Of a stretch of DNA of 64,000 nucleotides, positions 42,835 to 51,631 are shown one piece after another. Where the stretch lies: contig NZ_JBEPSJ010000006.1 of the NCBI RefSeq assembly GCF_040548875.1, positions 1 to 64,000 of the forward strand, written 5' to 3'. The DNA is from Conyzicola nivalis_A. GTDB taxonomy: Bacteria; Actinomycetota; Actinomycetes; Actinomycetales; Microbacteriaceae. The first letter of the stretch is position 1, and each line of letters begins with the position of its first letter. The notes under the pieces were generated by a model. The model searched no databases. It saw nothing but the letters and a program-made list of their open reading frames with translations, and had not been told where the DNA came from. Position numbers and translations under genes: made by a program.

Positions 42835-43230
42835 CTACACCGCGACGAACACCAGCAGGGCGATAAGTGCGGCCTGACCGGCAAGTCTCGGCCAGAACGG
42901 GATGGCCGCCCTGCCGAATCGCTCGGGATGCTTCGATGCGTACGCATTGGCCGGAAACACGGCCACGAGAAAGACGATGAGGGCGACGGATGCCACGATC
43001 CGGGTCGCAGGGACGGCGAGACCGACCCCGCCCGCGACCTCGCACACGCCCGTGAGGTAGACGAGGTTCATGGGGCGGAGCACGCCGCTGCGCCGCATCG
43101 ACGGAGGGATCATCGCCGCCATCGTGCGCGCGGGCCGCTCGCGGAAGTGACCTACCCCCATGCCGACGAAGAGAACGACCAGCAGCACGAGCACGATCGT
43201 CCGTGTTACGTCCAGCGCGGCTTCCATCAT
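42835..43230 (-). CDS. DoxX-family membrane protein
   Basis: A 131-residue protein with four hydrophobic helices. The DoxX-like pattern is GMGVGHFRERPARTM, the VLRPMNLVYLTGVCEVAGG segment and a C-terminal PFWPRLAGQAALIALL. Function unknown; DoxX-like proteins have been linked to thiol or quinone redox. The first of two adjacent ATGs (43230) is used. It is divergent from serA. Confidence 0.85.
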   Translation of the reverse strand: MMEAALDVTRTIVLVLLVVLFVGMGVGHFRERPARTMAAMIPPSMRRSGVLRPMNLVYLTGVCEVAGGVGLAVPATRIVASVALIVFLVAVFPANAYASKHPERFGRAAIPFWPRLAGQAALIALLVFVAV

Positions 43231-43310
43231 GGAGTCATTCTGCCGCGCAGTAGACTCATCGGGTTGCGCGGCCAGCGCCAATCTCCCCCTCACCCCCGAA
43301 GGAATCGTTC

Positions 43311-44900
43311 GTGGCTAAGCCGATCGTGCTGATTGCAGAAGAACTTTCACCCGCGACTGTCGAGGCCCTCGGCCCCGACTTCGACGTGCGCACCGTAGAC
43401 GGCACCGACCGTCCGGCGCTGCTGTCGGCGCTCTCCGACGCGAGCGCGATCCTCATCCGCTCCGCGACCAAGGTCGACGAGGAGGCCATCGCGGCCGCGC
43501 CGCACCTCAAGGTCATCGCGCGGGCCGGTGTCGGGCTCGACAACGTCGACATCAAGGCGGCGACGACCGCCGGCGTCATGGTCGTCAACGCGCCGACCTC
43601 CAACATCATCTCGGCGGCCGAGCTCACCGTCGGCCACATCATCAGCCTCTCCCGGTTCATCCCCGCGGCCCACGCCAGCCTCGCCGCCGGCACCTGGAAG
43701 CGCTCTAAGTACACCGGCACCGAGCTGTACGAGAAGACCGTCGGCATCATCGGACTCGGCCGCATCGGCGCGCTCATCACCGCGCGCCTGCAGGCCTTCG
43801 GCATGAACGTCGTCGCCTACGACCCCTACGTCACCTCGGCCCGCGCCCAGCAGCTCGGCGTCACGCTGCTCACCCTCGACGAGCTGCTCGCGCAGAGCGA
43901 CTTCATCACGATCCACATGCCGAAGACGCCCGAGACCACGGGCATGATCTCGACCGAGCAGTTCGCGACCATGAAGCCCACCGCGTTCATCGTCAACGTC
44001 GCGCGCGGCGGTCTCATCGACGAGGACGCGCTCTACGCGGCCCTCAAGTCGCAGCGCATCGCCGGCGCCGGCCTCGACGTCTTCGTCAGCGAGCCGCCGC
44101 TCGAGTCGCCGTTGCTGACGCTCGACAACATCATCCTCACGCCGCACCTCGGTGCGTCGACCGACGAGGCCCAGGAGAAGGCCGGCGTCTCGGTCGCGAA
44201 GTCGGTGCGCCTCGCGCTCGGCGGCGAACTGGTTCCCGACGCGGTCAACGTCGCGGGCGGCGTCATCGATCCGAGCGTGCGCCCCGGCATCCCGCTGATG
44301 GAGAAGCTCGGCCAGGTCTTCTCCGGACTCGCCAGCAGCCCGGTCACGAGCATCGACGTCGAGGTGCGCGGCGAGATCGCCGACTTCGACGTGAGCGTGC
44401 TCAAGCTCGCCGCGCTCAAGGGCATCTTCTCGAACATCGTCAGCGAGTCGGTCAGCTACGTCAACGCGCCGCTCCTCGCCGAGCAGCGCGGTGTCACCGT
44501 GCGTCTCATCACCGAGACCGAGAGCGAGGAGTACCGCAACCTGCTCACGATCCGCGGCGCGCTGAGCGACGGCTCGCAGGTGTCGGTCTCCGGCACGCTC
44601 ACCGGAACCAAGCAGACCGAGAAGATCGTCGAGATCAACGGCTACGACGTCGAGGTGCCGTTCGCCAAGCACCTCATCGTGATGATCTACACCGACCGGC
44701 CCGGCATCGTCGCCGTCTACGGCAAGGAGTTCGGCGACGCATCCATCAATATCGCGGGCATGCAGATCGCCCGTCACGAGGCCGGCGGCCAGGCGCTCAG
44801 CGTGCTGACCGTCGACTCGCCCGCTCCCGACGAGCTGCTCGAGACCGTGCGCGTGGCGATCGACGCCGACGTGCTGCGCGAGATCGACATCACGGAGTAG
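43311..44900 (+). CDS. serA: D-3-phosphoglycerate dehydrogenase
   Basis: First enzyme of serine synthesis. The 529-residue long form has the substrate/NAD domains (IARAGVGLDNVDIKAA, GLGRIGALITARLQAFG, catalytic Arg in VARGGLIDEDAL, His in LTPHLGASTDEAQ), an intervening ASB domain (about 320-450) and a C-terminal ACT domain (from about 455, VMIYTDRPGIVAVYG) for serine feedback. GTG start with AAGGAA nine bases upstream. Confidence 0.97.
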   Translation: MAKPIVLIAEELSPATVEALGPDFDVRTVDGTDRPALLSALSDASAILIRSATKVDEEAIAAAPHLKVIARAGVGLDNVDIKAATTAGVMVVNAPTSNIISAAELTVGHIISLSRFIPAAHASLAAGTWKRSKYTGTELYEKTVGIIGLGRIGALITARLQAFGMNVVAYDPYVTSARAQQLGVTLLTLDELLAQSDFITIHMPKTPETTGMISTEQFATMKPTAFIVNVARGGLIDEDALYAALKSQRIAGAGLDVFVSEPPLESPLLTLDNIILTPHLGASTDEAQEKAGVSVAKSVRLALGGELVPDAVNVAGGVIDPSVRPGIPLMEKLGQVFSGLASSPVTSIDVEVRGEIADFDVSVLKLAALKGIFSNIVSESVSYVNAPLLAEQRGVTVRLITETESEEYRNLLTIRGALSDGSQVSVSGTLTGTKQTEKIVEINGYDVEVPFAKHLIVMIYTDRPGIVAVYGKEFGDASINIAGMQIARHEAGGQALSVLTVDSPAPDELLETVRVAIDADVLREIDITE

Positions 44901-44915
44901 ACCAGCTCCCTCCTC

Positions 44916-44979
44916 AGGGCGCCAATTCGGGCGGACGGCTACAGCGCGCGCTGCAGCCCGACGCCCGAAGTGGCGCCCT
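44916..44979. terminator. Nested hairpin between convergent serA and tetR
   Basis: The 18-base arms (44916-44933 and 44962-44979) match in all but one base. An inner stem pairs GGCTACAGC with GCTGCAGCC (44937-44958) with one mismatch. The 64-base structure fills the 99-base gap between convergent stops and is a likely two-way terminator. Confidence 0.65.
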
Positions 44980-44999
44980 TCGGTGTCCGGTCTATGGGG

Positions 45000-45551
45000 T
45001 CAGCCCCGTCGCGCGCGCACCAGGTCGGCGACCACGGCGATGACCTCGTCGAGCGAACCGGCGTCGGTGCGGGTCGTCGCATCGGGGAAGAGCGCCGAGC
45101 TGTAGTAGAGGCCGTCGCTGACGAGCAGCACCAGCCGCGCGACCCCGGGATCGCCGACCTCGGACTCGACGAGGTCGAACCACTCCGTCTCGATGCGGGC
45201 GAGCGCCGCCCGCGCCTCGGGGTAGATGCCCGACTGGGCGAGCCGGGTGAGGGCGATGTACGAGTTGTCGAAGTCGGTCCCCGCCGTCACCGAGGTGCGG
45301 ATGAACGTGCTCACCACCCCCTCGGGCGAGGCCCGCAGCAGATCGGAGTAGTCGGTCGCGCTGGCGGAGATGCGCTCGATCACGCCGTCGACCAGGTCTT
45401 TCTTCGATCCGAAGTGGTAGAGCAGCCCGCCCTTGGAGACGCCGGCCTCGACCGCGACCGCCTCGAGCGTCGCGGCCCGTTCGCCGCGCTCGATGACCAC
45501 CCGCTCGAACGCGTCGAGCACGGGTTCCTTCGCCGACTGTTTCTGCGTCAT
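45000..45551 (-). CDS. TetR-family repressor of a drug-efflux gene
   Basis: A 183-residue regulator with the HTH TLEAVAVEAGVSKGGLLYHF followed by GSKKDLVDGV. The C-terminal ligand domain has TRLAQSGIYPEAR. Its ATG is separated from the divergent efflux gene ATG by 37 bases, 36 of which form a perfect palindrome, so it very likely represses both genes by sitting on both promoters. Confidence 0.93.
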   Translation of the reverse strand: MTQKQSAKEPVLDAFERVVIERGERAATLEAVAVEAGVSKGGLLYHFGSKKDLVDGVIERISASATDYSDLLRASPEGVVSTFIRTSVTAGTDFDNSYIALTRLAQSGIYPEARAALARIETEWFDLVESEVGDPGVARLVLLVSDGLYYSSALFPDATTRTDAGSLDEVIAVVADLVRARRG

Positions 45552-45587
45552 CTGGCAACTGTACCGTCCAGACGGTACAGTTGCCAG
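45552..45587. promoter_or_regulatory. 36-bp perfect palindrome filling the tetR-MFS gap
   Basis: CTGGCAACTGTACCGTC (45552-45568), CA, then the exact complement at 45571-45587. Rightwards, TGGCAA (45553) and TACAGT (45576) are 17 bases apart and TACAGT ends seven bases before the ATG at 45589; the leftward promoter is the mirror image. Both transcripts would be leaderless and both promoters lie inside the operator. Confidence 0.8.
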
Positions 45588-45588
45588 A

Positions 45589-47106
45589 ATGAGCACCACA
45601 GACACCACCACCCGGGTCCGGGCCACACCTCGGCAGTGGGCCGGCCTCGCCGTGCTCATGCTGCCGGTGCTGCTCGTCTCGATCGACAACACCGTGCTGA
45701 GCTTCGCCCTGCCGCACATCGCCCGCGACCTGCTGCCGAGCGCGGCCGCCCAGCTCTGGATCGTCGACGCCTACCCGCTCGCCCTCGCCGGACTGCTCGT
45801 CGCCATGGGCAACCTCGGCGACCGCTACGGCCGCCGCCGCCTGCTCATGATCGGCGCGAGCGGCTTCGGGGTCGTCTCCCTGTTCGCCGCGTTCGCCCCG
45901 GATGCGACCTCGCTCATCGCGGCCAGGGTACTCCTCGGCGTGTTCGGTGCCATGATCATGCCTGCCACCCTGTCGCTCCTGCGCAGCCTCTTCCTCGACC
46001 GCCGGCAGCGCCGCCTCGCCATCGCGATCTGGGCCACGGGCTTCTCGGCCGGCTCCGCGATCGGTCCGATCGTGGGCGGGGTGCTGCTCGAGCACTACTG
46101 GTGGGGCTCGACGTTCCTCATCGCCATTCCCGTACTCCTCCCGCTGCTCGTGCTCGCGCCCATCCTCATCAAGGACTCGAAAGACCCCTCGCCCGGCCCG
46201 TTCGACCTTCCGAGCATCCTGCTGTCGATGGCGACGCTCGCCCCCATCGTCTACGCGATCAAGGAGGTCGCCACCGAGGGGTTCGGCGTGCTGCCTATCG
46301 CGCTCACCCTGGTCGGCTTGACCGCGGGAACCCTGTTCGTGCGCCGGCTGTCGCGACAGGCGAACCCCATGCTCGACATGCAGCTCTTCCGGGCGCCCGC
46401 GTTCAGCGGAGCGGTCATCGTCAACCTGGTGAGCGTGATCTCGCTCGTCGGTCTGCTGTTCTTCCTCACCCAGCACCTCCAGCTGGTGCTCGGGCTCGAT
46501 CCGCTCGAGGCTGCGCTGCAGCTACTGCCGGGAACAGTGGTGATCATCGCCGCCGGCCTGCTCGTCGTGCCGGTGGTGCGCTTCGTGCGCCCCGGGTTCA
46601 TCATGGCGTTCGGACTCACGCTGTCGCTCGTCGCCTACGCGTCGATCGCGATCATCGGGTCGGACTCGACCGTGCTCAGCCTGGTGATCGCGTTCTGCGT
46701 GCTCGGCGCGGGGATCGGTGCCGCGGAGACGCTCTCGAACGACCTCATCATCTCGAGCGTTCCGCCCGCGAAAGCGGGAGCAGCATCCGCCGTCTCCGAG
46801 ACCGCCTACGAGGTCGGCGCCGTTCTCGGAACCGCGGTTCTCGGCAGCATCCTCGCCGCCTCCTACCGCACGTCGATCGTGATCCCCGACGGGGTCGGCT
46901 CGTCAGACGCGGCGGCCGCACGCGAGACGCTCGGCGGCGCCGTCGAGGTGTCGGAGGGGCTTCCTGCCGCCCTCGGCGACCGGCTGCTCGAGTCGGCGCG
47001 CGCCGCATTCGACTCGGGTGTGGTTGCGACATCGTGGGTCGCCGTCGCGCTCATGGCCGTCGCGATCGCCGTGACGTTGATCACGCTGCGCAAGGTGCGA
47101 GGCTAG
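45589..47106 (+). CDS. MFS drug efflux transporter (DHA2, 14 helices)
   Basis: A 505-residue EmrB/QacA-type exporter. Motif D1 (LLVSIDNTVLSFALPHIARDL) opens helix 1, motif A is MGNLGDRYGRRRLLMIGA, and the motif C-like segment is GTGFSAGSAIGPIVGG-like (ATGFSAGSAIGPIVGG). Fourteen helices are expected. Regulated by the divergent TetR protein. The substrate is unknown; quaternary ammonium or dye export is common in the family. Confidence 0.93.
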   Translation: MSTTDTTTRVRATPRQWAGLAVLMLPVLLVSIDNTVLSFALPHIARDLLPSAAAQLWIVDAYPLALAGLLVAMGNLGDRYGRRRLLMIGASGFGVVSLFAAFAPDATSLIAARVLLGVFGAMIMPATLSLLRSLFLDRRQRRLAIAIWATGFSAGSAIGPIVGGVLLEHYWWGSTFLIAIPVLLPLLVLAPILIKDSKDPSPGPFDLPSILLSMATLAPIVYAIKEVATEGFGVLPIALTLVGLTAGTLFVRRLSRQANPMLDMQLFRAPAFSGAVIVNLVSVISLVGLLFFLTQHLQLVLGLDPLEAALQLLPGTVVIIAAGLLVVPVVRFVRPGFIMAFGLTLSLVAYASIAIIGSDSTVLSLVIAFCVLGAGIGAAETLSNDLIISSVPPAKAGAASAVSETAYEVGAVLGTAVLGSILAASYRTSIVIPDGVGSSDAAAARETLGGAVEVSEGLPAALGDRLLESARAAFDSGVVATSWVAVALMAVAIAVTLITLRKVRG

Positions 47107-47121
47107 CGAGACAGGTGGGAC

Positions 47122-47169
47122 ACGTCGAAACGCACGGTCCGTCGACGTTGACGGGCCGTGCGTCTCGAC
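47122..47169. terminator. Strong two-way terminator hairpin
   Basis: The 21-base arms (47122-47142 and 47149-47169) match in 19 positions around a six-base loop (GACGTT). It lies between the convergent MFS and DUF6458 genes. Confidence 0.75.
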
Positions 47170-47186
47170 GAGCTAGGGGGTCTGGC

Positions 47187-47444
47187 TCAGACGAGGTCGT
47201 TGGGGGACTTGGTAGAGCGCTGCTGCACGCTCTCGCCGCTCGCCGGGTCTACGTTCGAGCGAACGGTGGTGACCGACTCGCGCTTGCGTACGGCCAGCAC
47301 GATTCCGATGATGAAGATGATGACTCCTGCGCCCATCAGCAGGTAGCCGATGGTGCTCAGTTCGATCCAGTCCAGCTGCACGTTGACGGCGAAGGCCAAG
47401 ATAGCACCGATGACGAACAGGGCGATTCCGCTTCCAATACTCAT
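47187..47444 (-). CDS. DUF6458 family small membrane protein
   Basis: An 85-residue protein with two helices (MSIGSGIALFVIGAILAFAV and IGYLLMGAGVIIFIIGIVLA) and a polar C-terminus. It matches the DUF6458 family common in Micrococcales; function unknown. The ATG at 47444 is chosen because it starts the first helix. Confidence 0.82.
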   Translation of the reverse strand: MSIGSGIALFVIGAILAFAVNVQLDWIELSTIGYLLMGAGVIIFIIGIVLAVRKRESVTTVRSNVDPASGESVQQRSTKSPNDLV

Positions 47445-47545
47445 GGGCATCACATTAGCGACTGGTCGTACCGCGGTGGTGGCATTGACTTGAGTCCGCA
47501 ATCCTGCATACGGGCCGCCGCCGGGTGGCCGGGCATGCCGGGCAG

Positions 47546-47551
47546 TACGCT
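47546..47551 (+). promoter_or_regulatory. Putative -10 element of leuB
   Basis: TACGCT ends six bases before the leuB ATG and no ribosome site lies between, indicating a leaderless transcript. Confidence 0.45.
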
Positions 47552-47557
47552 AAAGAC

Positions 47558-48613
47558 ATGCCCACAGCCCTCAATCTCGCCGTCATTCCCGGAGACGGAA
47601 TCGGACCCGAAGTCATCGCCGAAGCGCTCAAGGTGCTGCGCGCGGCGCTCGGCGACGACGTCGAGCTCGCGACGACGCAGTTCCCCTTCGGTGCGGGTCA
47701 CTTTCTCGAGACCGGCAAGATCCTCGACGACTCCGACCTCGACGAGCTGAAGAAGCACGACGCGATCCTGCTCGGCGCCGTCGGGGGAGACCCGCGCGAC
47801 GCACGGCTCAAGGGCGGGATCATCGAGCGCGGCCTGCTGCTCAAACTGCGTTTCGCCCTCGACCACTACGTGAACCTGCGGCCGACGACGCTCTTCCCCG
47901 GCATCGACTCGCCGCTCGCCGCCCCCGGCGTCGTCGACTTCGTCGTGGTGCGCGAGGGTACAGAGGGCCCGTACGTGGGCAACGGCGGCGCGATCCGCGT
48001 CGGCACCCCGGGCGAGGTCGCGAACGAGGTCTCGGTCAACACGGCCTTCGGCGTCGAACGCCTCGTGCGCCACGGATTCGCCGTCGCTGCATCCCGACCG
48101 GCCAAGAAGCTCACCCTCGTGCACAAGACCAACGTGCTCGTCTTCGCCGGCTCGCTCTGGCAGCGCACCGTCGACCGCGTCGCCCTCGAATTTCCCGATA
48201 TCGCGGTCGACTACCTGCACATCGACGCGGTGACTATATTCATGGTCACGAATCCGGGTAGGTTTGACACCATCGTCACGGACAACCTCTTCGGCGACAT
48301 CATCACCGATCTTGCTGCCGCTATCAGCGGCGGAATCGGACTGGCAGCCTCCGGCAACATCAACCCGACCGGAGAGTTCCCCAGCATGTTCGAGCCGGTG
48401 CACGGATCCGCGCCCGACATCGCCGGCCAGCAGAAAGCCGATCCCACCGCCGCGATCCTCTCCGTGGCGCTGCTGCTCGATCACCTCGGACAGACGGATG
48501 CCTCGGCTCGCGTCTCGGCAGCGGTCTCCGCCGACCTCGCGGCCAGGGGCACCGAGTTCCGCAGCACCGCGCACATCGGGGATGCCATCGCGGCCTCGCT
48601 CGACAAGAATTAG
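47558..48613 (+). CDS. leuB: 3-isopropylmalate dehydrogenase
   Basis: Third step of leucine synthesis. The 351-residue protein has the NAD-domain start AVIPGDGIGPEVIAEALKVL, substrate arginines in GLLLKLRFALDHYVNLRP and VVREGTEGPYVGNGG, the TDNLFGDIITDLAAAISGG metal site, and FEPVHGSAPDIAG. The long actinobacterial form is expected at 340-350 residues. It is followed 26 bases later by ilvE, the last step of the branched-chain pathway. Confidence 0.97.
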   Translation: MPTALNLAVIPGDGIGPEVIAEALKVLRAALGDDVELATTQFPFGAGHFLETGKILDDSDLDELKKHDAILLGAVGGDPRDARLKGGIIERGLLLKLRFALDHYVNLRPTTLFPGIDSPLAAPGVVDFVVVREGTEGPYVGNGGAIRVGTPGEVANEVSVNTAFGVERLVRHGFAVAASRPAKKLTLVHKTNVLVFAGSLWQRTVDRVALEFPDIAVDYLHIDAVTIFMVTNPGRFDTIVTDNLFGDIITDLAAAISGGIGLAASGNINPTGEFPSMFEPVHGSAPDIAGQQKADPTAAILSVALLLDHLGQTDASARVSAAVSADLAARGTEFRSTAHIGDAIAASLDKN

Positions 48614-48639
48614 CTCACCGAACCGACCTTAGGAACAGC

Positions 48640-49752
48640 ATGATCAAGAACCTCCTCGCACCCACGACACTGCAGTTCCTCCGCTCCAAGAACCCCGAGG
48701 CCAAGGCGGAGATGGAGCGGATGGAGATCCTCGCCGACCCCGGTTTCGGCAAGCACTTCACCGACCACATGGTCGACATCTGCTGGTCGGCCAAGGGCAG
48801 CTGGCACCGTCCGCGCGTGCAGCCCTACGGCCCGATAGCGCTCGACCCCGCCGCGGCCGTGCTGCACTACGGGCAGGAGATCTTCGAGGGCCTCAAGGCC
48901 TACCGTCACGCCGACGGCTCGATCTGGAGCTTCCGTCCCGAGGCCAACGCGGCCCGCATGCAGCGCTCGGCCCGTCGCATGGCGATGCCCGAGCTGCCGA
49001 CCGAGTACTTCATCGACTCGCTCAAGGAGATCATCGCCGTCGACGGCGACTGGGTTCCGTCGGCGCCCGAGACGAGCCTCTACCTGCGCCCGTTCATGTT
49101 CGCGAAGGAGGCGTTTCTCGGCGTGCGGCCGGCCGAGAAGGTCAACTACTACGTGATCGCCAGTCCCGCCGGCCCGTACTTCGCGGGCGGCGGCGTCGTG
49201 CCGATCTCGATCTGGCTGTCGACCAAGTACTCCCGTGCAGGCAAGGGCGGAACGGGCGCCGCCAAGACCGGCGGCAATTACGCCTCGTCGCTCGTCGCCC
49301 AGGCCGAGGCCTACGACAACGGCTGCGACCAGGTGCTCTTCCTCGACAGCGAAGAGGGCAAGTACCTCGAAGAGCTCGGCGGCATGAACATCGTGCTGGT
49401 CTACAAGGACGGCACGCTCGTCACCCCGCAGTCCGACTCGATCCTCGAGGGGATCACGCGCGACTCGATCCTCGAGCTGGCCGAAGACCGCGGGCTGAAG
49501 GTCGAACGCCGCCGCGTCACGCTCGACGAGTGGCGCGAGGGTGCTGCCTCCGGCGAGATCGTCGAGGCCTTCGCCTGCGGCACCGCCGCCGTCGTCACGC
49601 CGATCGCGCTGGTCAAGAGCGACGAGTTCGAGATCGGCTCCGCGGATGCGCCCGCCGGCCCCCTGACGCTGTCACTGCGCGAGGAACTGACCGACATCCA
49701 GTACGGCCGCCGCGAGGACGTGCACGGCTGGATGATGCGGCTCGACGCGTAG
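48640..49752 (+). CDS. ilvE: Branched-chain amino acid aminotransferase
   Basis: A 370-residue class IV PLP aminotransferase (BCAT type 2). Landmarks are LHYGQEIFEGLKAYRHADGS, the YLRPFMFA segment, the PLP-lysine in TGAAKTGGNYASS, GGMNIVLVYKDG and AFACGTAAVVTPI. Catalyses the final transamination for Leu, Ile and Val. A ribosome site (AGGAACAGC) precedes the ATG at 48640. It is probably co-transcribed with leuB. Confidence 0.97.
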   Translation: MIKNLLAPTTLQFLRSKNPEAKAEMERMEILADPGFGKHFTDHMVDICWSAKGSWHRPRVQPYGPIALDPAAAVLHYGQEIFEGLKAYRHADGSIWSFRPEANAARMQRSARRMAMPELPTEYFIDSLKEIIAVDGDWVPSAPETSLYLRPFMFAKEAFLGVRPAEKVNYYVIASPAGPYFAGGGVVPISIWLSTKYSRAGKGGTGAAKTGGNYASSLVAQAEAYDNGCDQVLFLDSEEGKYLEELGGMNIVLVYKDGTLVTPQSDSILEGITRDSILELAEDRGLKVERRRVTLDEWREGAASGEIVEAFACGTAAVVTPIALVKSDEFEIGSADAPAGPLTLSLREELTDIQYGRREDVHGWMMRLDA

Positions 49753-49767
49753 CGCGAGCTCTCGGGC

Positions 49768-49780
49768 AGACCCGCGGTCT
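49768..49780. terminator. Short hairpin between convergent ilvE and aldo-keto reductase
   Basis: AGACC-CGC-GGTCT in a 34-base gap between convergent stops. Weak (5-bp stem), so only a possible terminator. Confidence 0.35.
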
Positions 49781-49786
49781 ACCGGG

Positions 49787-50797
49787 TTACGACAGACGGC
49801 GCTTCGGCGCGCGACCCACGGTGAGCGACGGGTCGCTCTCCGCGACTCCGCCGATGGCCGCGTCGATGGCCGCGAGCGTCTCCGACGACAGCGTCACGCC
49901 CGACGCCTTCACGTTGTCGACGACCTGCTCGGGGCGTGAAGCGCCGATGATCGCCGAGGCGACGTTGTCGTTCTGCAGCACCCAGGCCAGCGCGAGCTGC
50001 GCCATGGTGAGACCGTTCTCGGCAGCGATCGGCTCGAGCTTCTGCACGCCGGTCAGCACCTCGTCGCGCAGCCAGGATCCGATCATGTCGGCCCCGCCCG
50101 AGGCATCCGTCGCCCTCGATCCGGCGGGCAGCTCGGCGCCGGGCTTGTACTTTCCGGTGAGCACTCCCTGTGCGACGGGCGACCAGACGATCTGGCTGAT
50201 GCCGAGCTCGCGCGATGCCGGAACGACCTCGGGCTCGATGACGCGCCAGAGCGCGGAGTACTGCGGCTGGTTCGAGATGAGCTGGATGCCGAGCTCGGTG
50301 GCGAGCTTGTGGCCCGCGCGCAGCTGGTCGGCCGACCACTCGGAGACGCCGATGTACAGCGCCTTGCCCTGGTTCACAACCTGCGCGAACGCCTGCATCG
50401 TCTCCTCGAGCGGGGTCTCGTAGTCGAACCGGTGCGCCTGGTAGAGGTCGACGTAGTCGATGCCGAGGCGCACGAGCGAGGCGTCGATCGACTCGCGGAT
50501 GTGCTTGCGGCTGAGCCCGGTGTCGTTCGGACCCTTCGGTCCGGTCGGGAAGTAGACCTTGGTGAAGATCTCCAGCGACTCGCGCCGCTGGCCCTTGAGC
50601 GCGTCGCCGAGAACCTTCTCGGCGGCGGTGTTGGCGTAGGTGTCCGCCGTGTCGAACGTGCTGATGCCGACGTCGAGGGCTGCGTGCACGCAGCTCGTCG
50701 CCACCTCGTTCTCGACTTGCGAGGCGTGGGTGAGCCAGTTTCCGTAGGTGATTTCCGAGACCTTGAGGCCGCTGTTTCCGAGATAACGATGTTCCAT
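49787..50797 (-). CDS. Aldo/keto reductase (voltage-gated potassium-channel beta-subunit-like)
   Basis: A 336-residue AKR with MEHRYLGNSGLKVSEITYGN at the N-terminus, catalytic Asp/Tyr in DTADTYANTAAEKVLG, the Lys in IFTKVYFP, and His in LYQAHRFDYETPLEETMQA. The C-terminal NADPH site is IIGASRPEQVVDN. It resembles the KCNAB/YghZ group. The substrate is unknown. Divergent from the FAH-family gene. Confidence 0.93.
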   Translation of the reverse strand: MEHRYLGNSGLKVSEITYGNWLTHASQVENEVATSCVHAALDVGISTFDTADTYANTAAEKVLGDALKGQRRESLEIFTKVYFPTGPKGPNDTGLSRKHIRESIDASLVRLGIDYVDLYQAHRFDYETPLEETMQAFAQVVNQGKALYIGVSEWSADQLRAGHKLATELGIQLISNQPQYSALWRVIEPEVVPASRELGISQIVWSPVAQGVLTGKYKPGAELPAGSRATDASGGADMIGSWLRDEVLTGVQKLEPIAAENGLTMAQLALAWVLQNDNVASAIIGASRPEQVVDNVKASGVTLSSETLAAIDAAIGGVAESDPSLTVGRAPKRRLS

Positions 50798-50851
50798 GTG
50801 GTCAACGCTAGACCCGCGCGGTGGGGAGTACCCGAGCCGTGCCATCCGGCC

Positions 50852-50857
50852 TAGGGT
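50852..50857 (+). promoter_or_regulatory. Putative -10 element, leaderless FAH gene
   Basis: TAGGGT ends six bases before the GTG at 50864 with no ribosome site. The same TAGGGT-N6 arrangement occurs before the gene at 38413. Confidence 0.45.
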
Positions 50858-50863
50858 TAGAAC

Positions 50864-51631
50864 GTGAAAATAGCGCGCTTCAGCAACGGTGGAGACCCCA
50901 GGTTCGGCATCGTCGACGGCGACGAGATCGTCGTCCTGACCGGCGACCCGATGTTCTCGGGCTTCGACACGACCGAGGAGCGCATCCCGCTCGCCGAGGT
51001 GCGCCTGCTCGCACCGGTGATCCCGCGCTCGAAGGTCGTCTGCATCGGGCTCAACTACGCCGAGCACAAGGCCGACATGGGCGACGTCGGACCGTCGACG
51101 CCCCTGATGTTCCTCAAGCCGAACACCGCCGTCGTCGGCCCCGGCGACGCGATCCAGCTGCCGCCGAACGTCGGCAAGATCGTGCACGAGGGCGAGCTGG
51201 TCATCGTGATCGGCAAGATCGCCAAGCAGGTGAAGGCCGAGAACGCGGCCGACTACATCTTCGGATACACCGTGGGAAACGACGTCTCGGCGCGCGACCT
51301 CATGGTGAGCGACGGCCAGTGGGCGAGGGCCAAGGGCTATGACACCTTCGCCCCGATCGGCCCGGTCATCGAGACCGAGCTCGATCCCGGCAACGTCGAG
51401 ATCACGACCTTCGTCGACGGCGAGCAGCGCCGCCACGGCAACACCTCGCAGATGCTGCACTCGGTCGCCGAGATCGTGGCCTTCGCCTCAGACGTGTGGA
51501 CCCTGCTGCCCGGCGACATCATCATGACCGGAACCCCGGGCGGCCTCGGCGGCTTCGTCGCCGGCCAGACCGTCGACATCACGATCGAGGGAGTCGGCAC
51601 GCTCAGCAACCCGGCACGCGCCCGGTCGTGA
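50864..51631 (+). CDS. Fumarylacetoacetate hydrolase-family protein
   Basis: A 255-residue FAH-fold enzyme. VCIGLNYAEHKADMG opens the catalytic domain, KPNTAVVGPGDAIQLP and HEGELVIVIGK carry metal ligands, and GYTVGNDVSARDLM and MTGTPGGLG are typical. Family members hydrolyse or decarboxylate 2-oxo acids (acylpyruvases, HpcE/OHED hydrolases); no specific substrate can be assigned. Its stop overlaps the following MFS gene (GTGA), and gltX follows. Confidence 0.93.
   Translation: MKIARFSNGGDPRFGIVDGDEIVVLTGDPMFSGFDTTEERIPLAEVRLLAPVIPRSKVVCIGLNYAEHKADMGDVGPSTPLMFLKPNTAVVGPGDAIQLPPNVGKIVHEGELVIVIGKIAKQVKAENAADYIFGYTVGNDVSARDLMVSDGQWARAKGYDTFAPIGPVIETELDPGNVEITTFVDGEQRRHGNTSQMLHSVAEIVAFASDVWTLLPGDIIMTGTPGGLGGFVAGQTVDITIEGVGTLSNPARARS

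Noticed and set aside
44970..47750. A 926-codon plus-strand frame across tetR, MFS and the DUF6458 gene
   Set aside because: It crosses three well-defined genes in other frames and contains no family motif.
50798..51460. Upstream extension of the aldo-keto reductase frame
   Set aside because: The extension runs antisense through the FAH-family gene; MEHRYLGNSGLK at 50797 is the usual AKR start.
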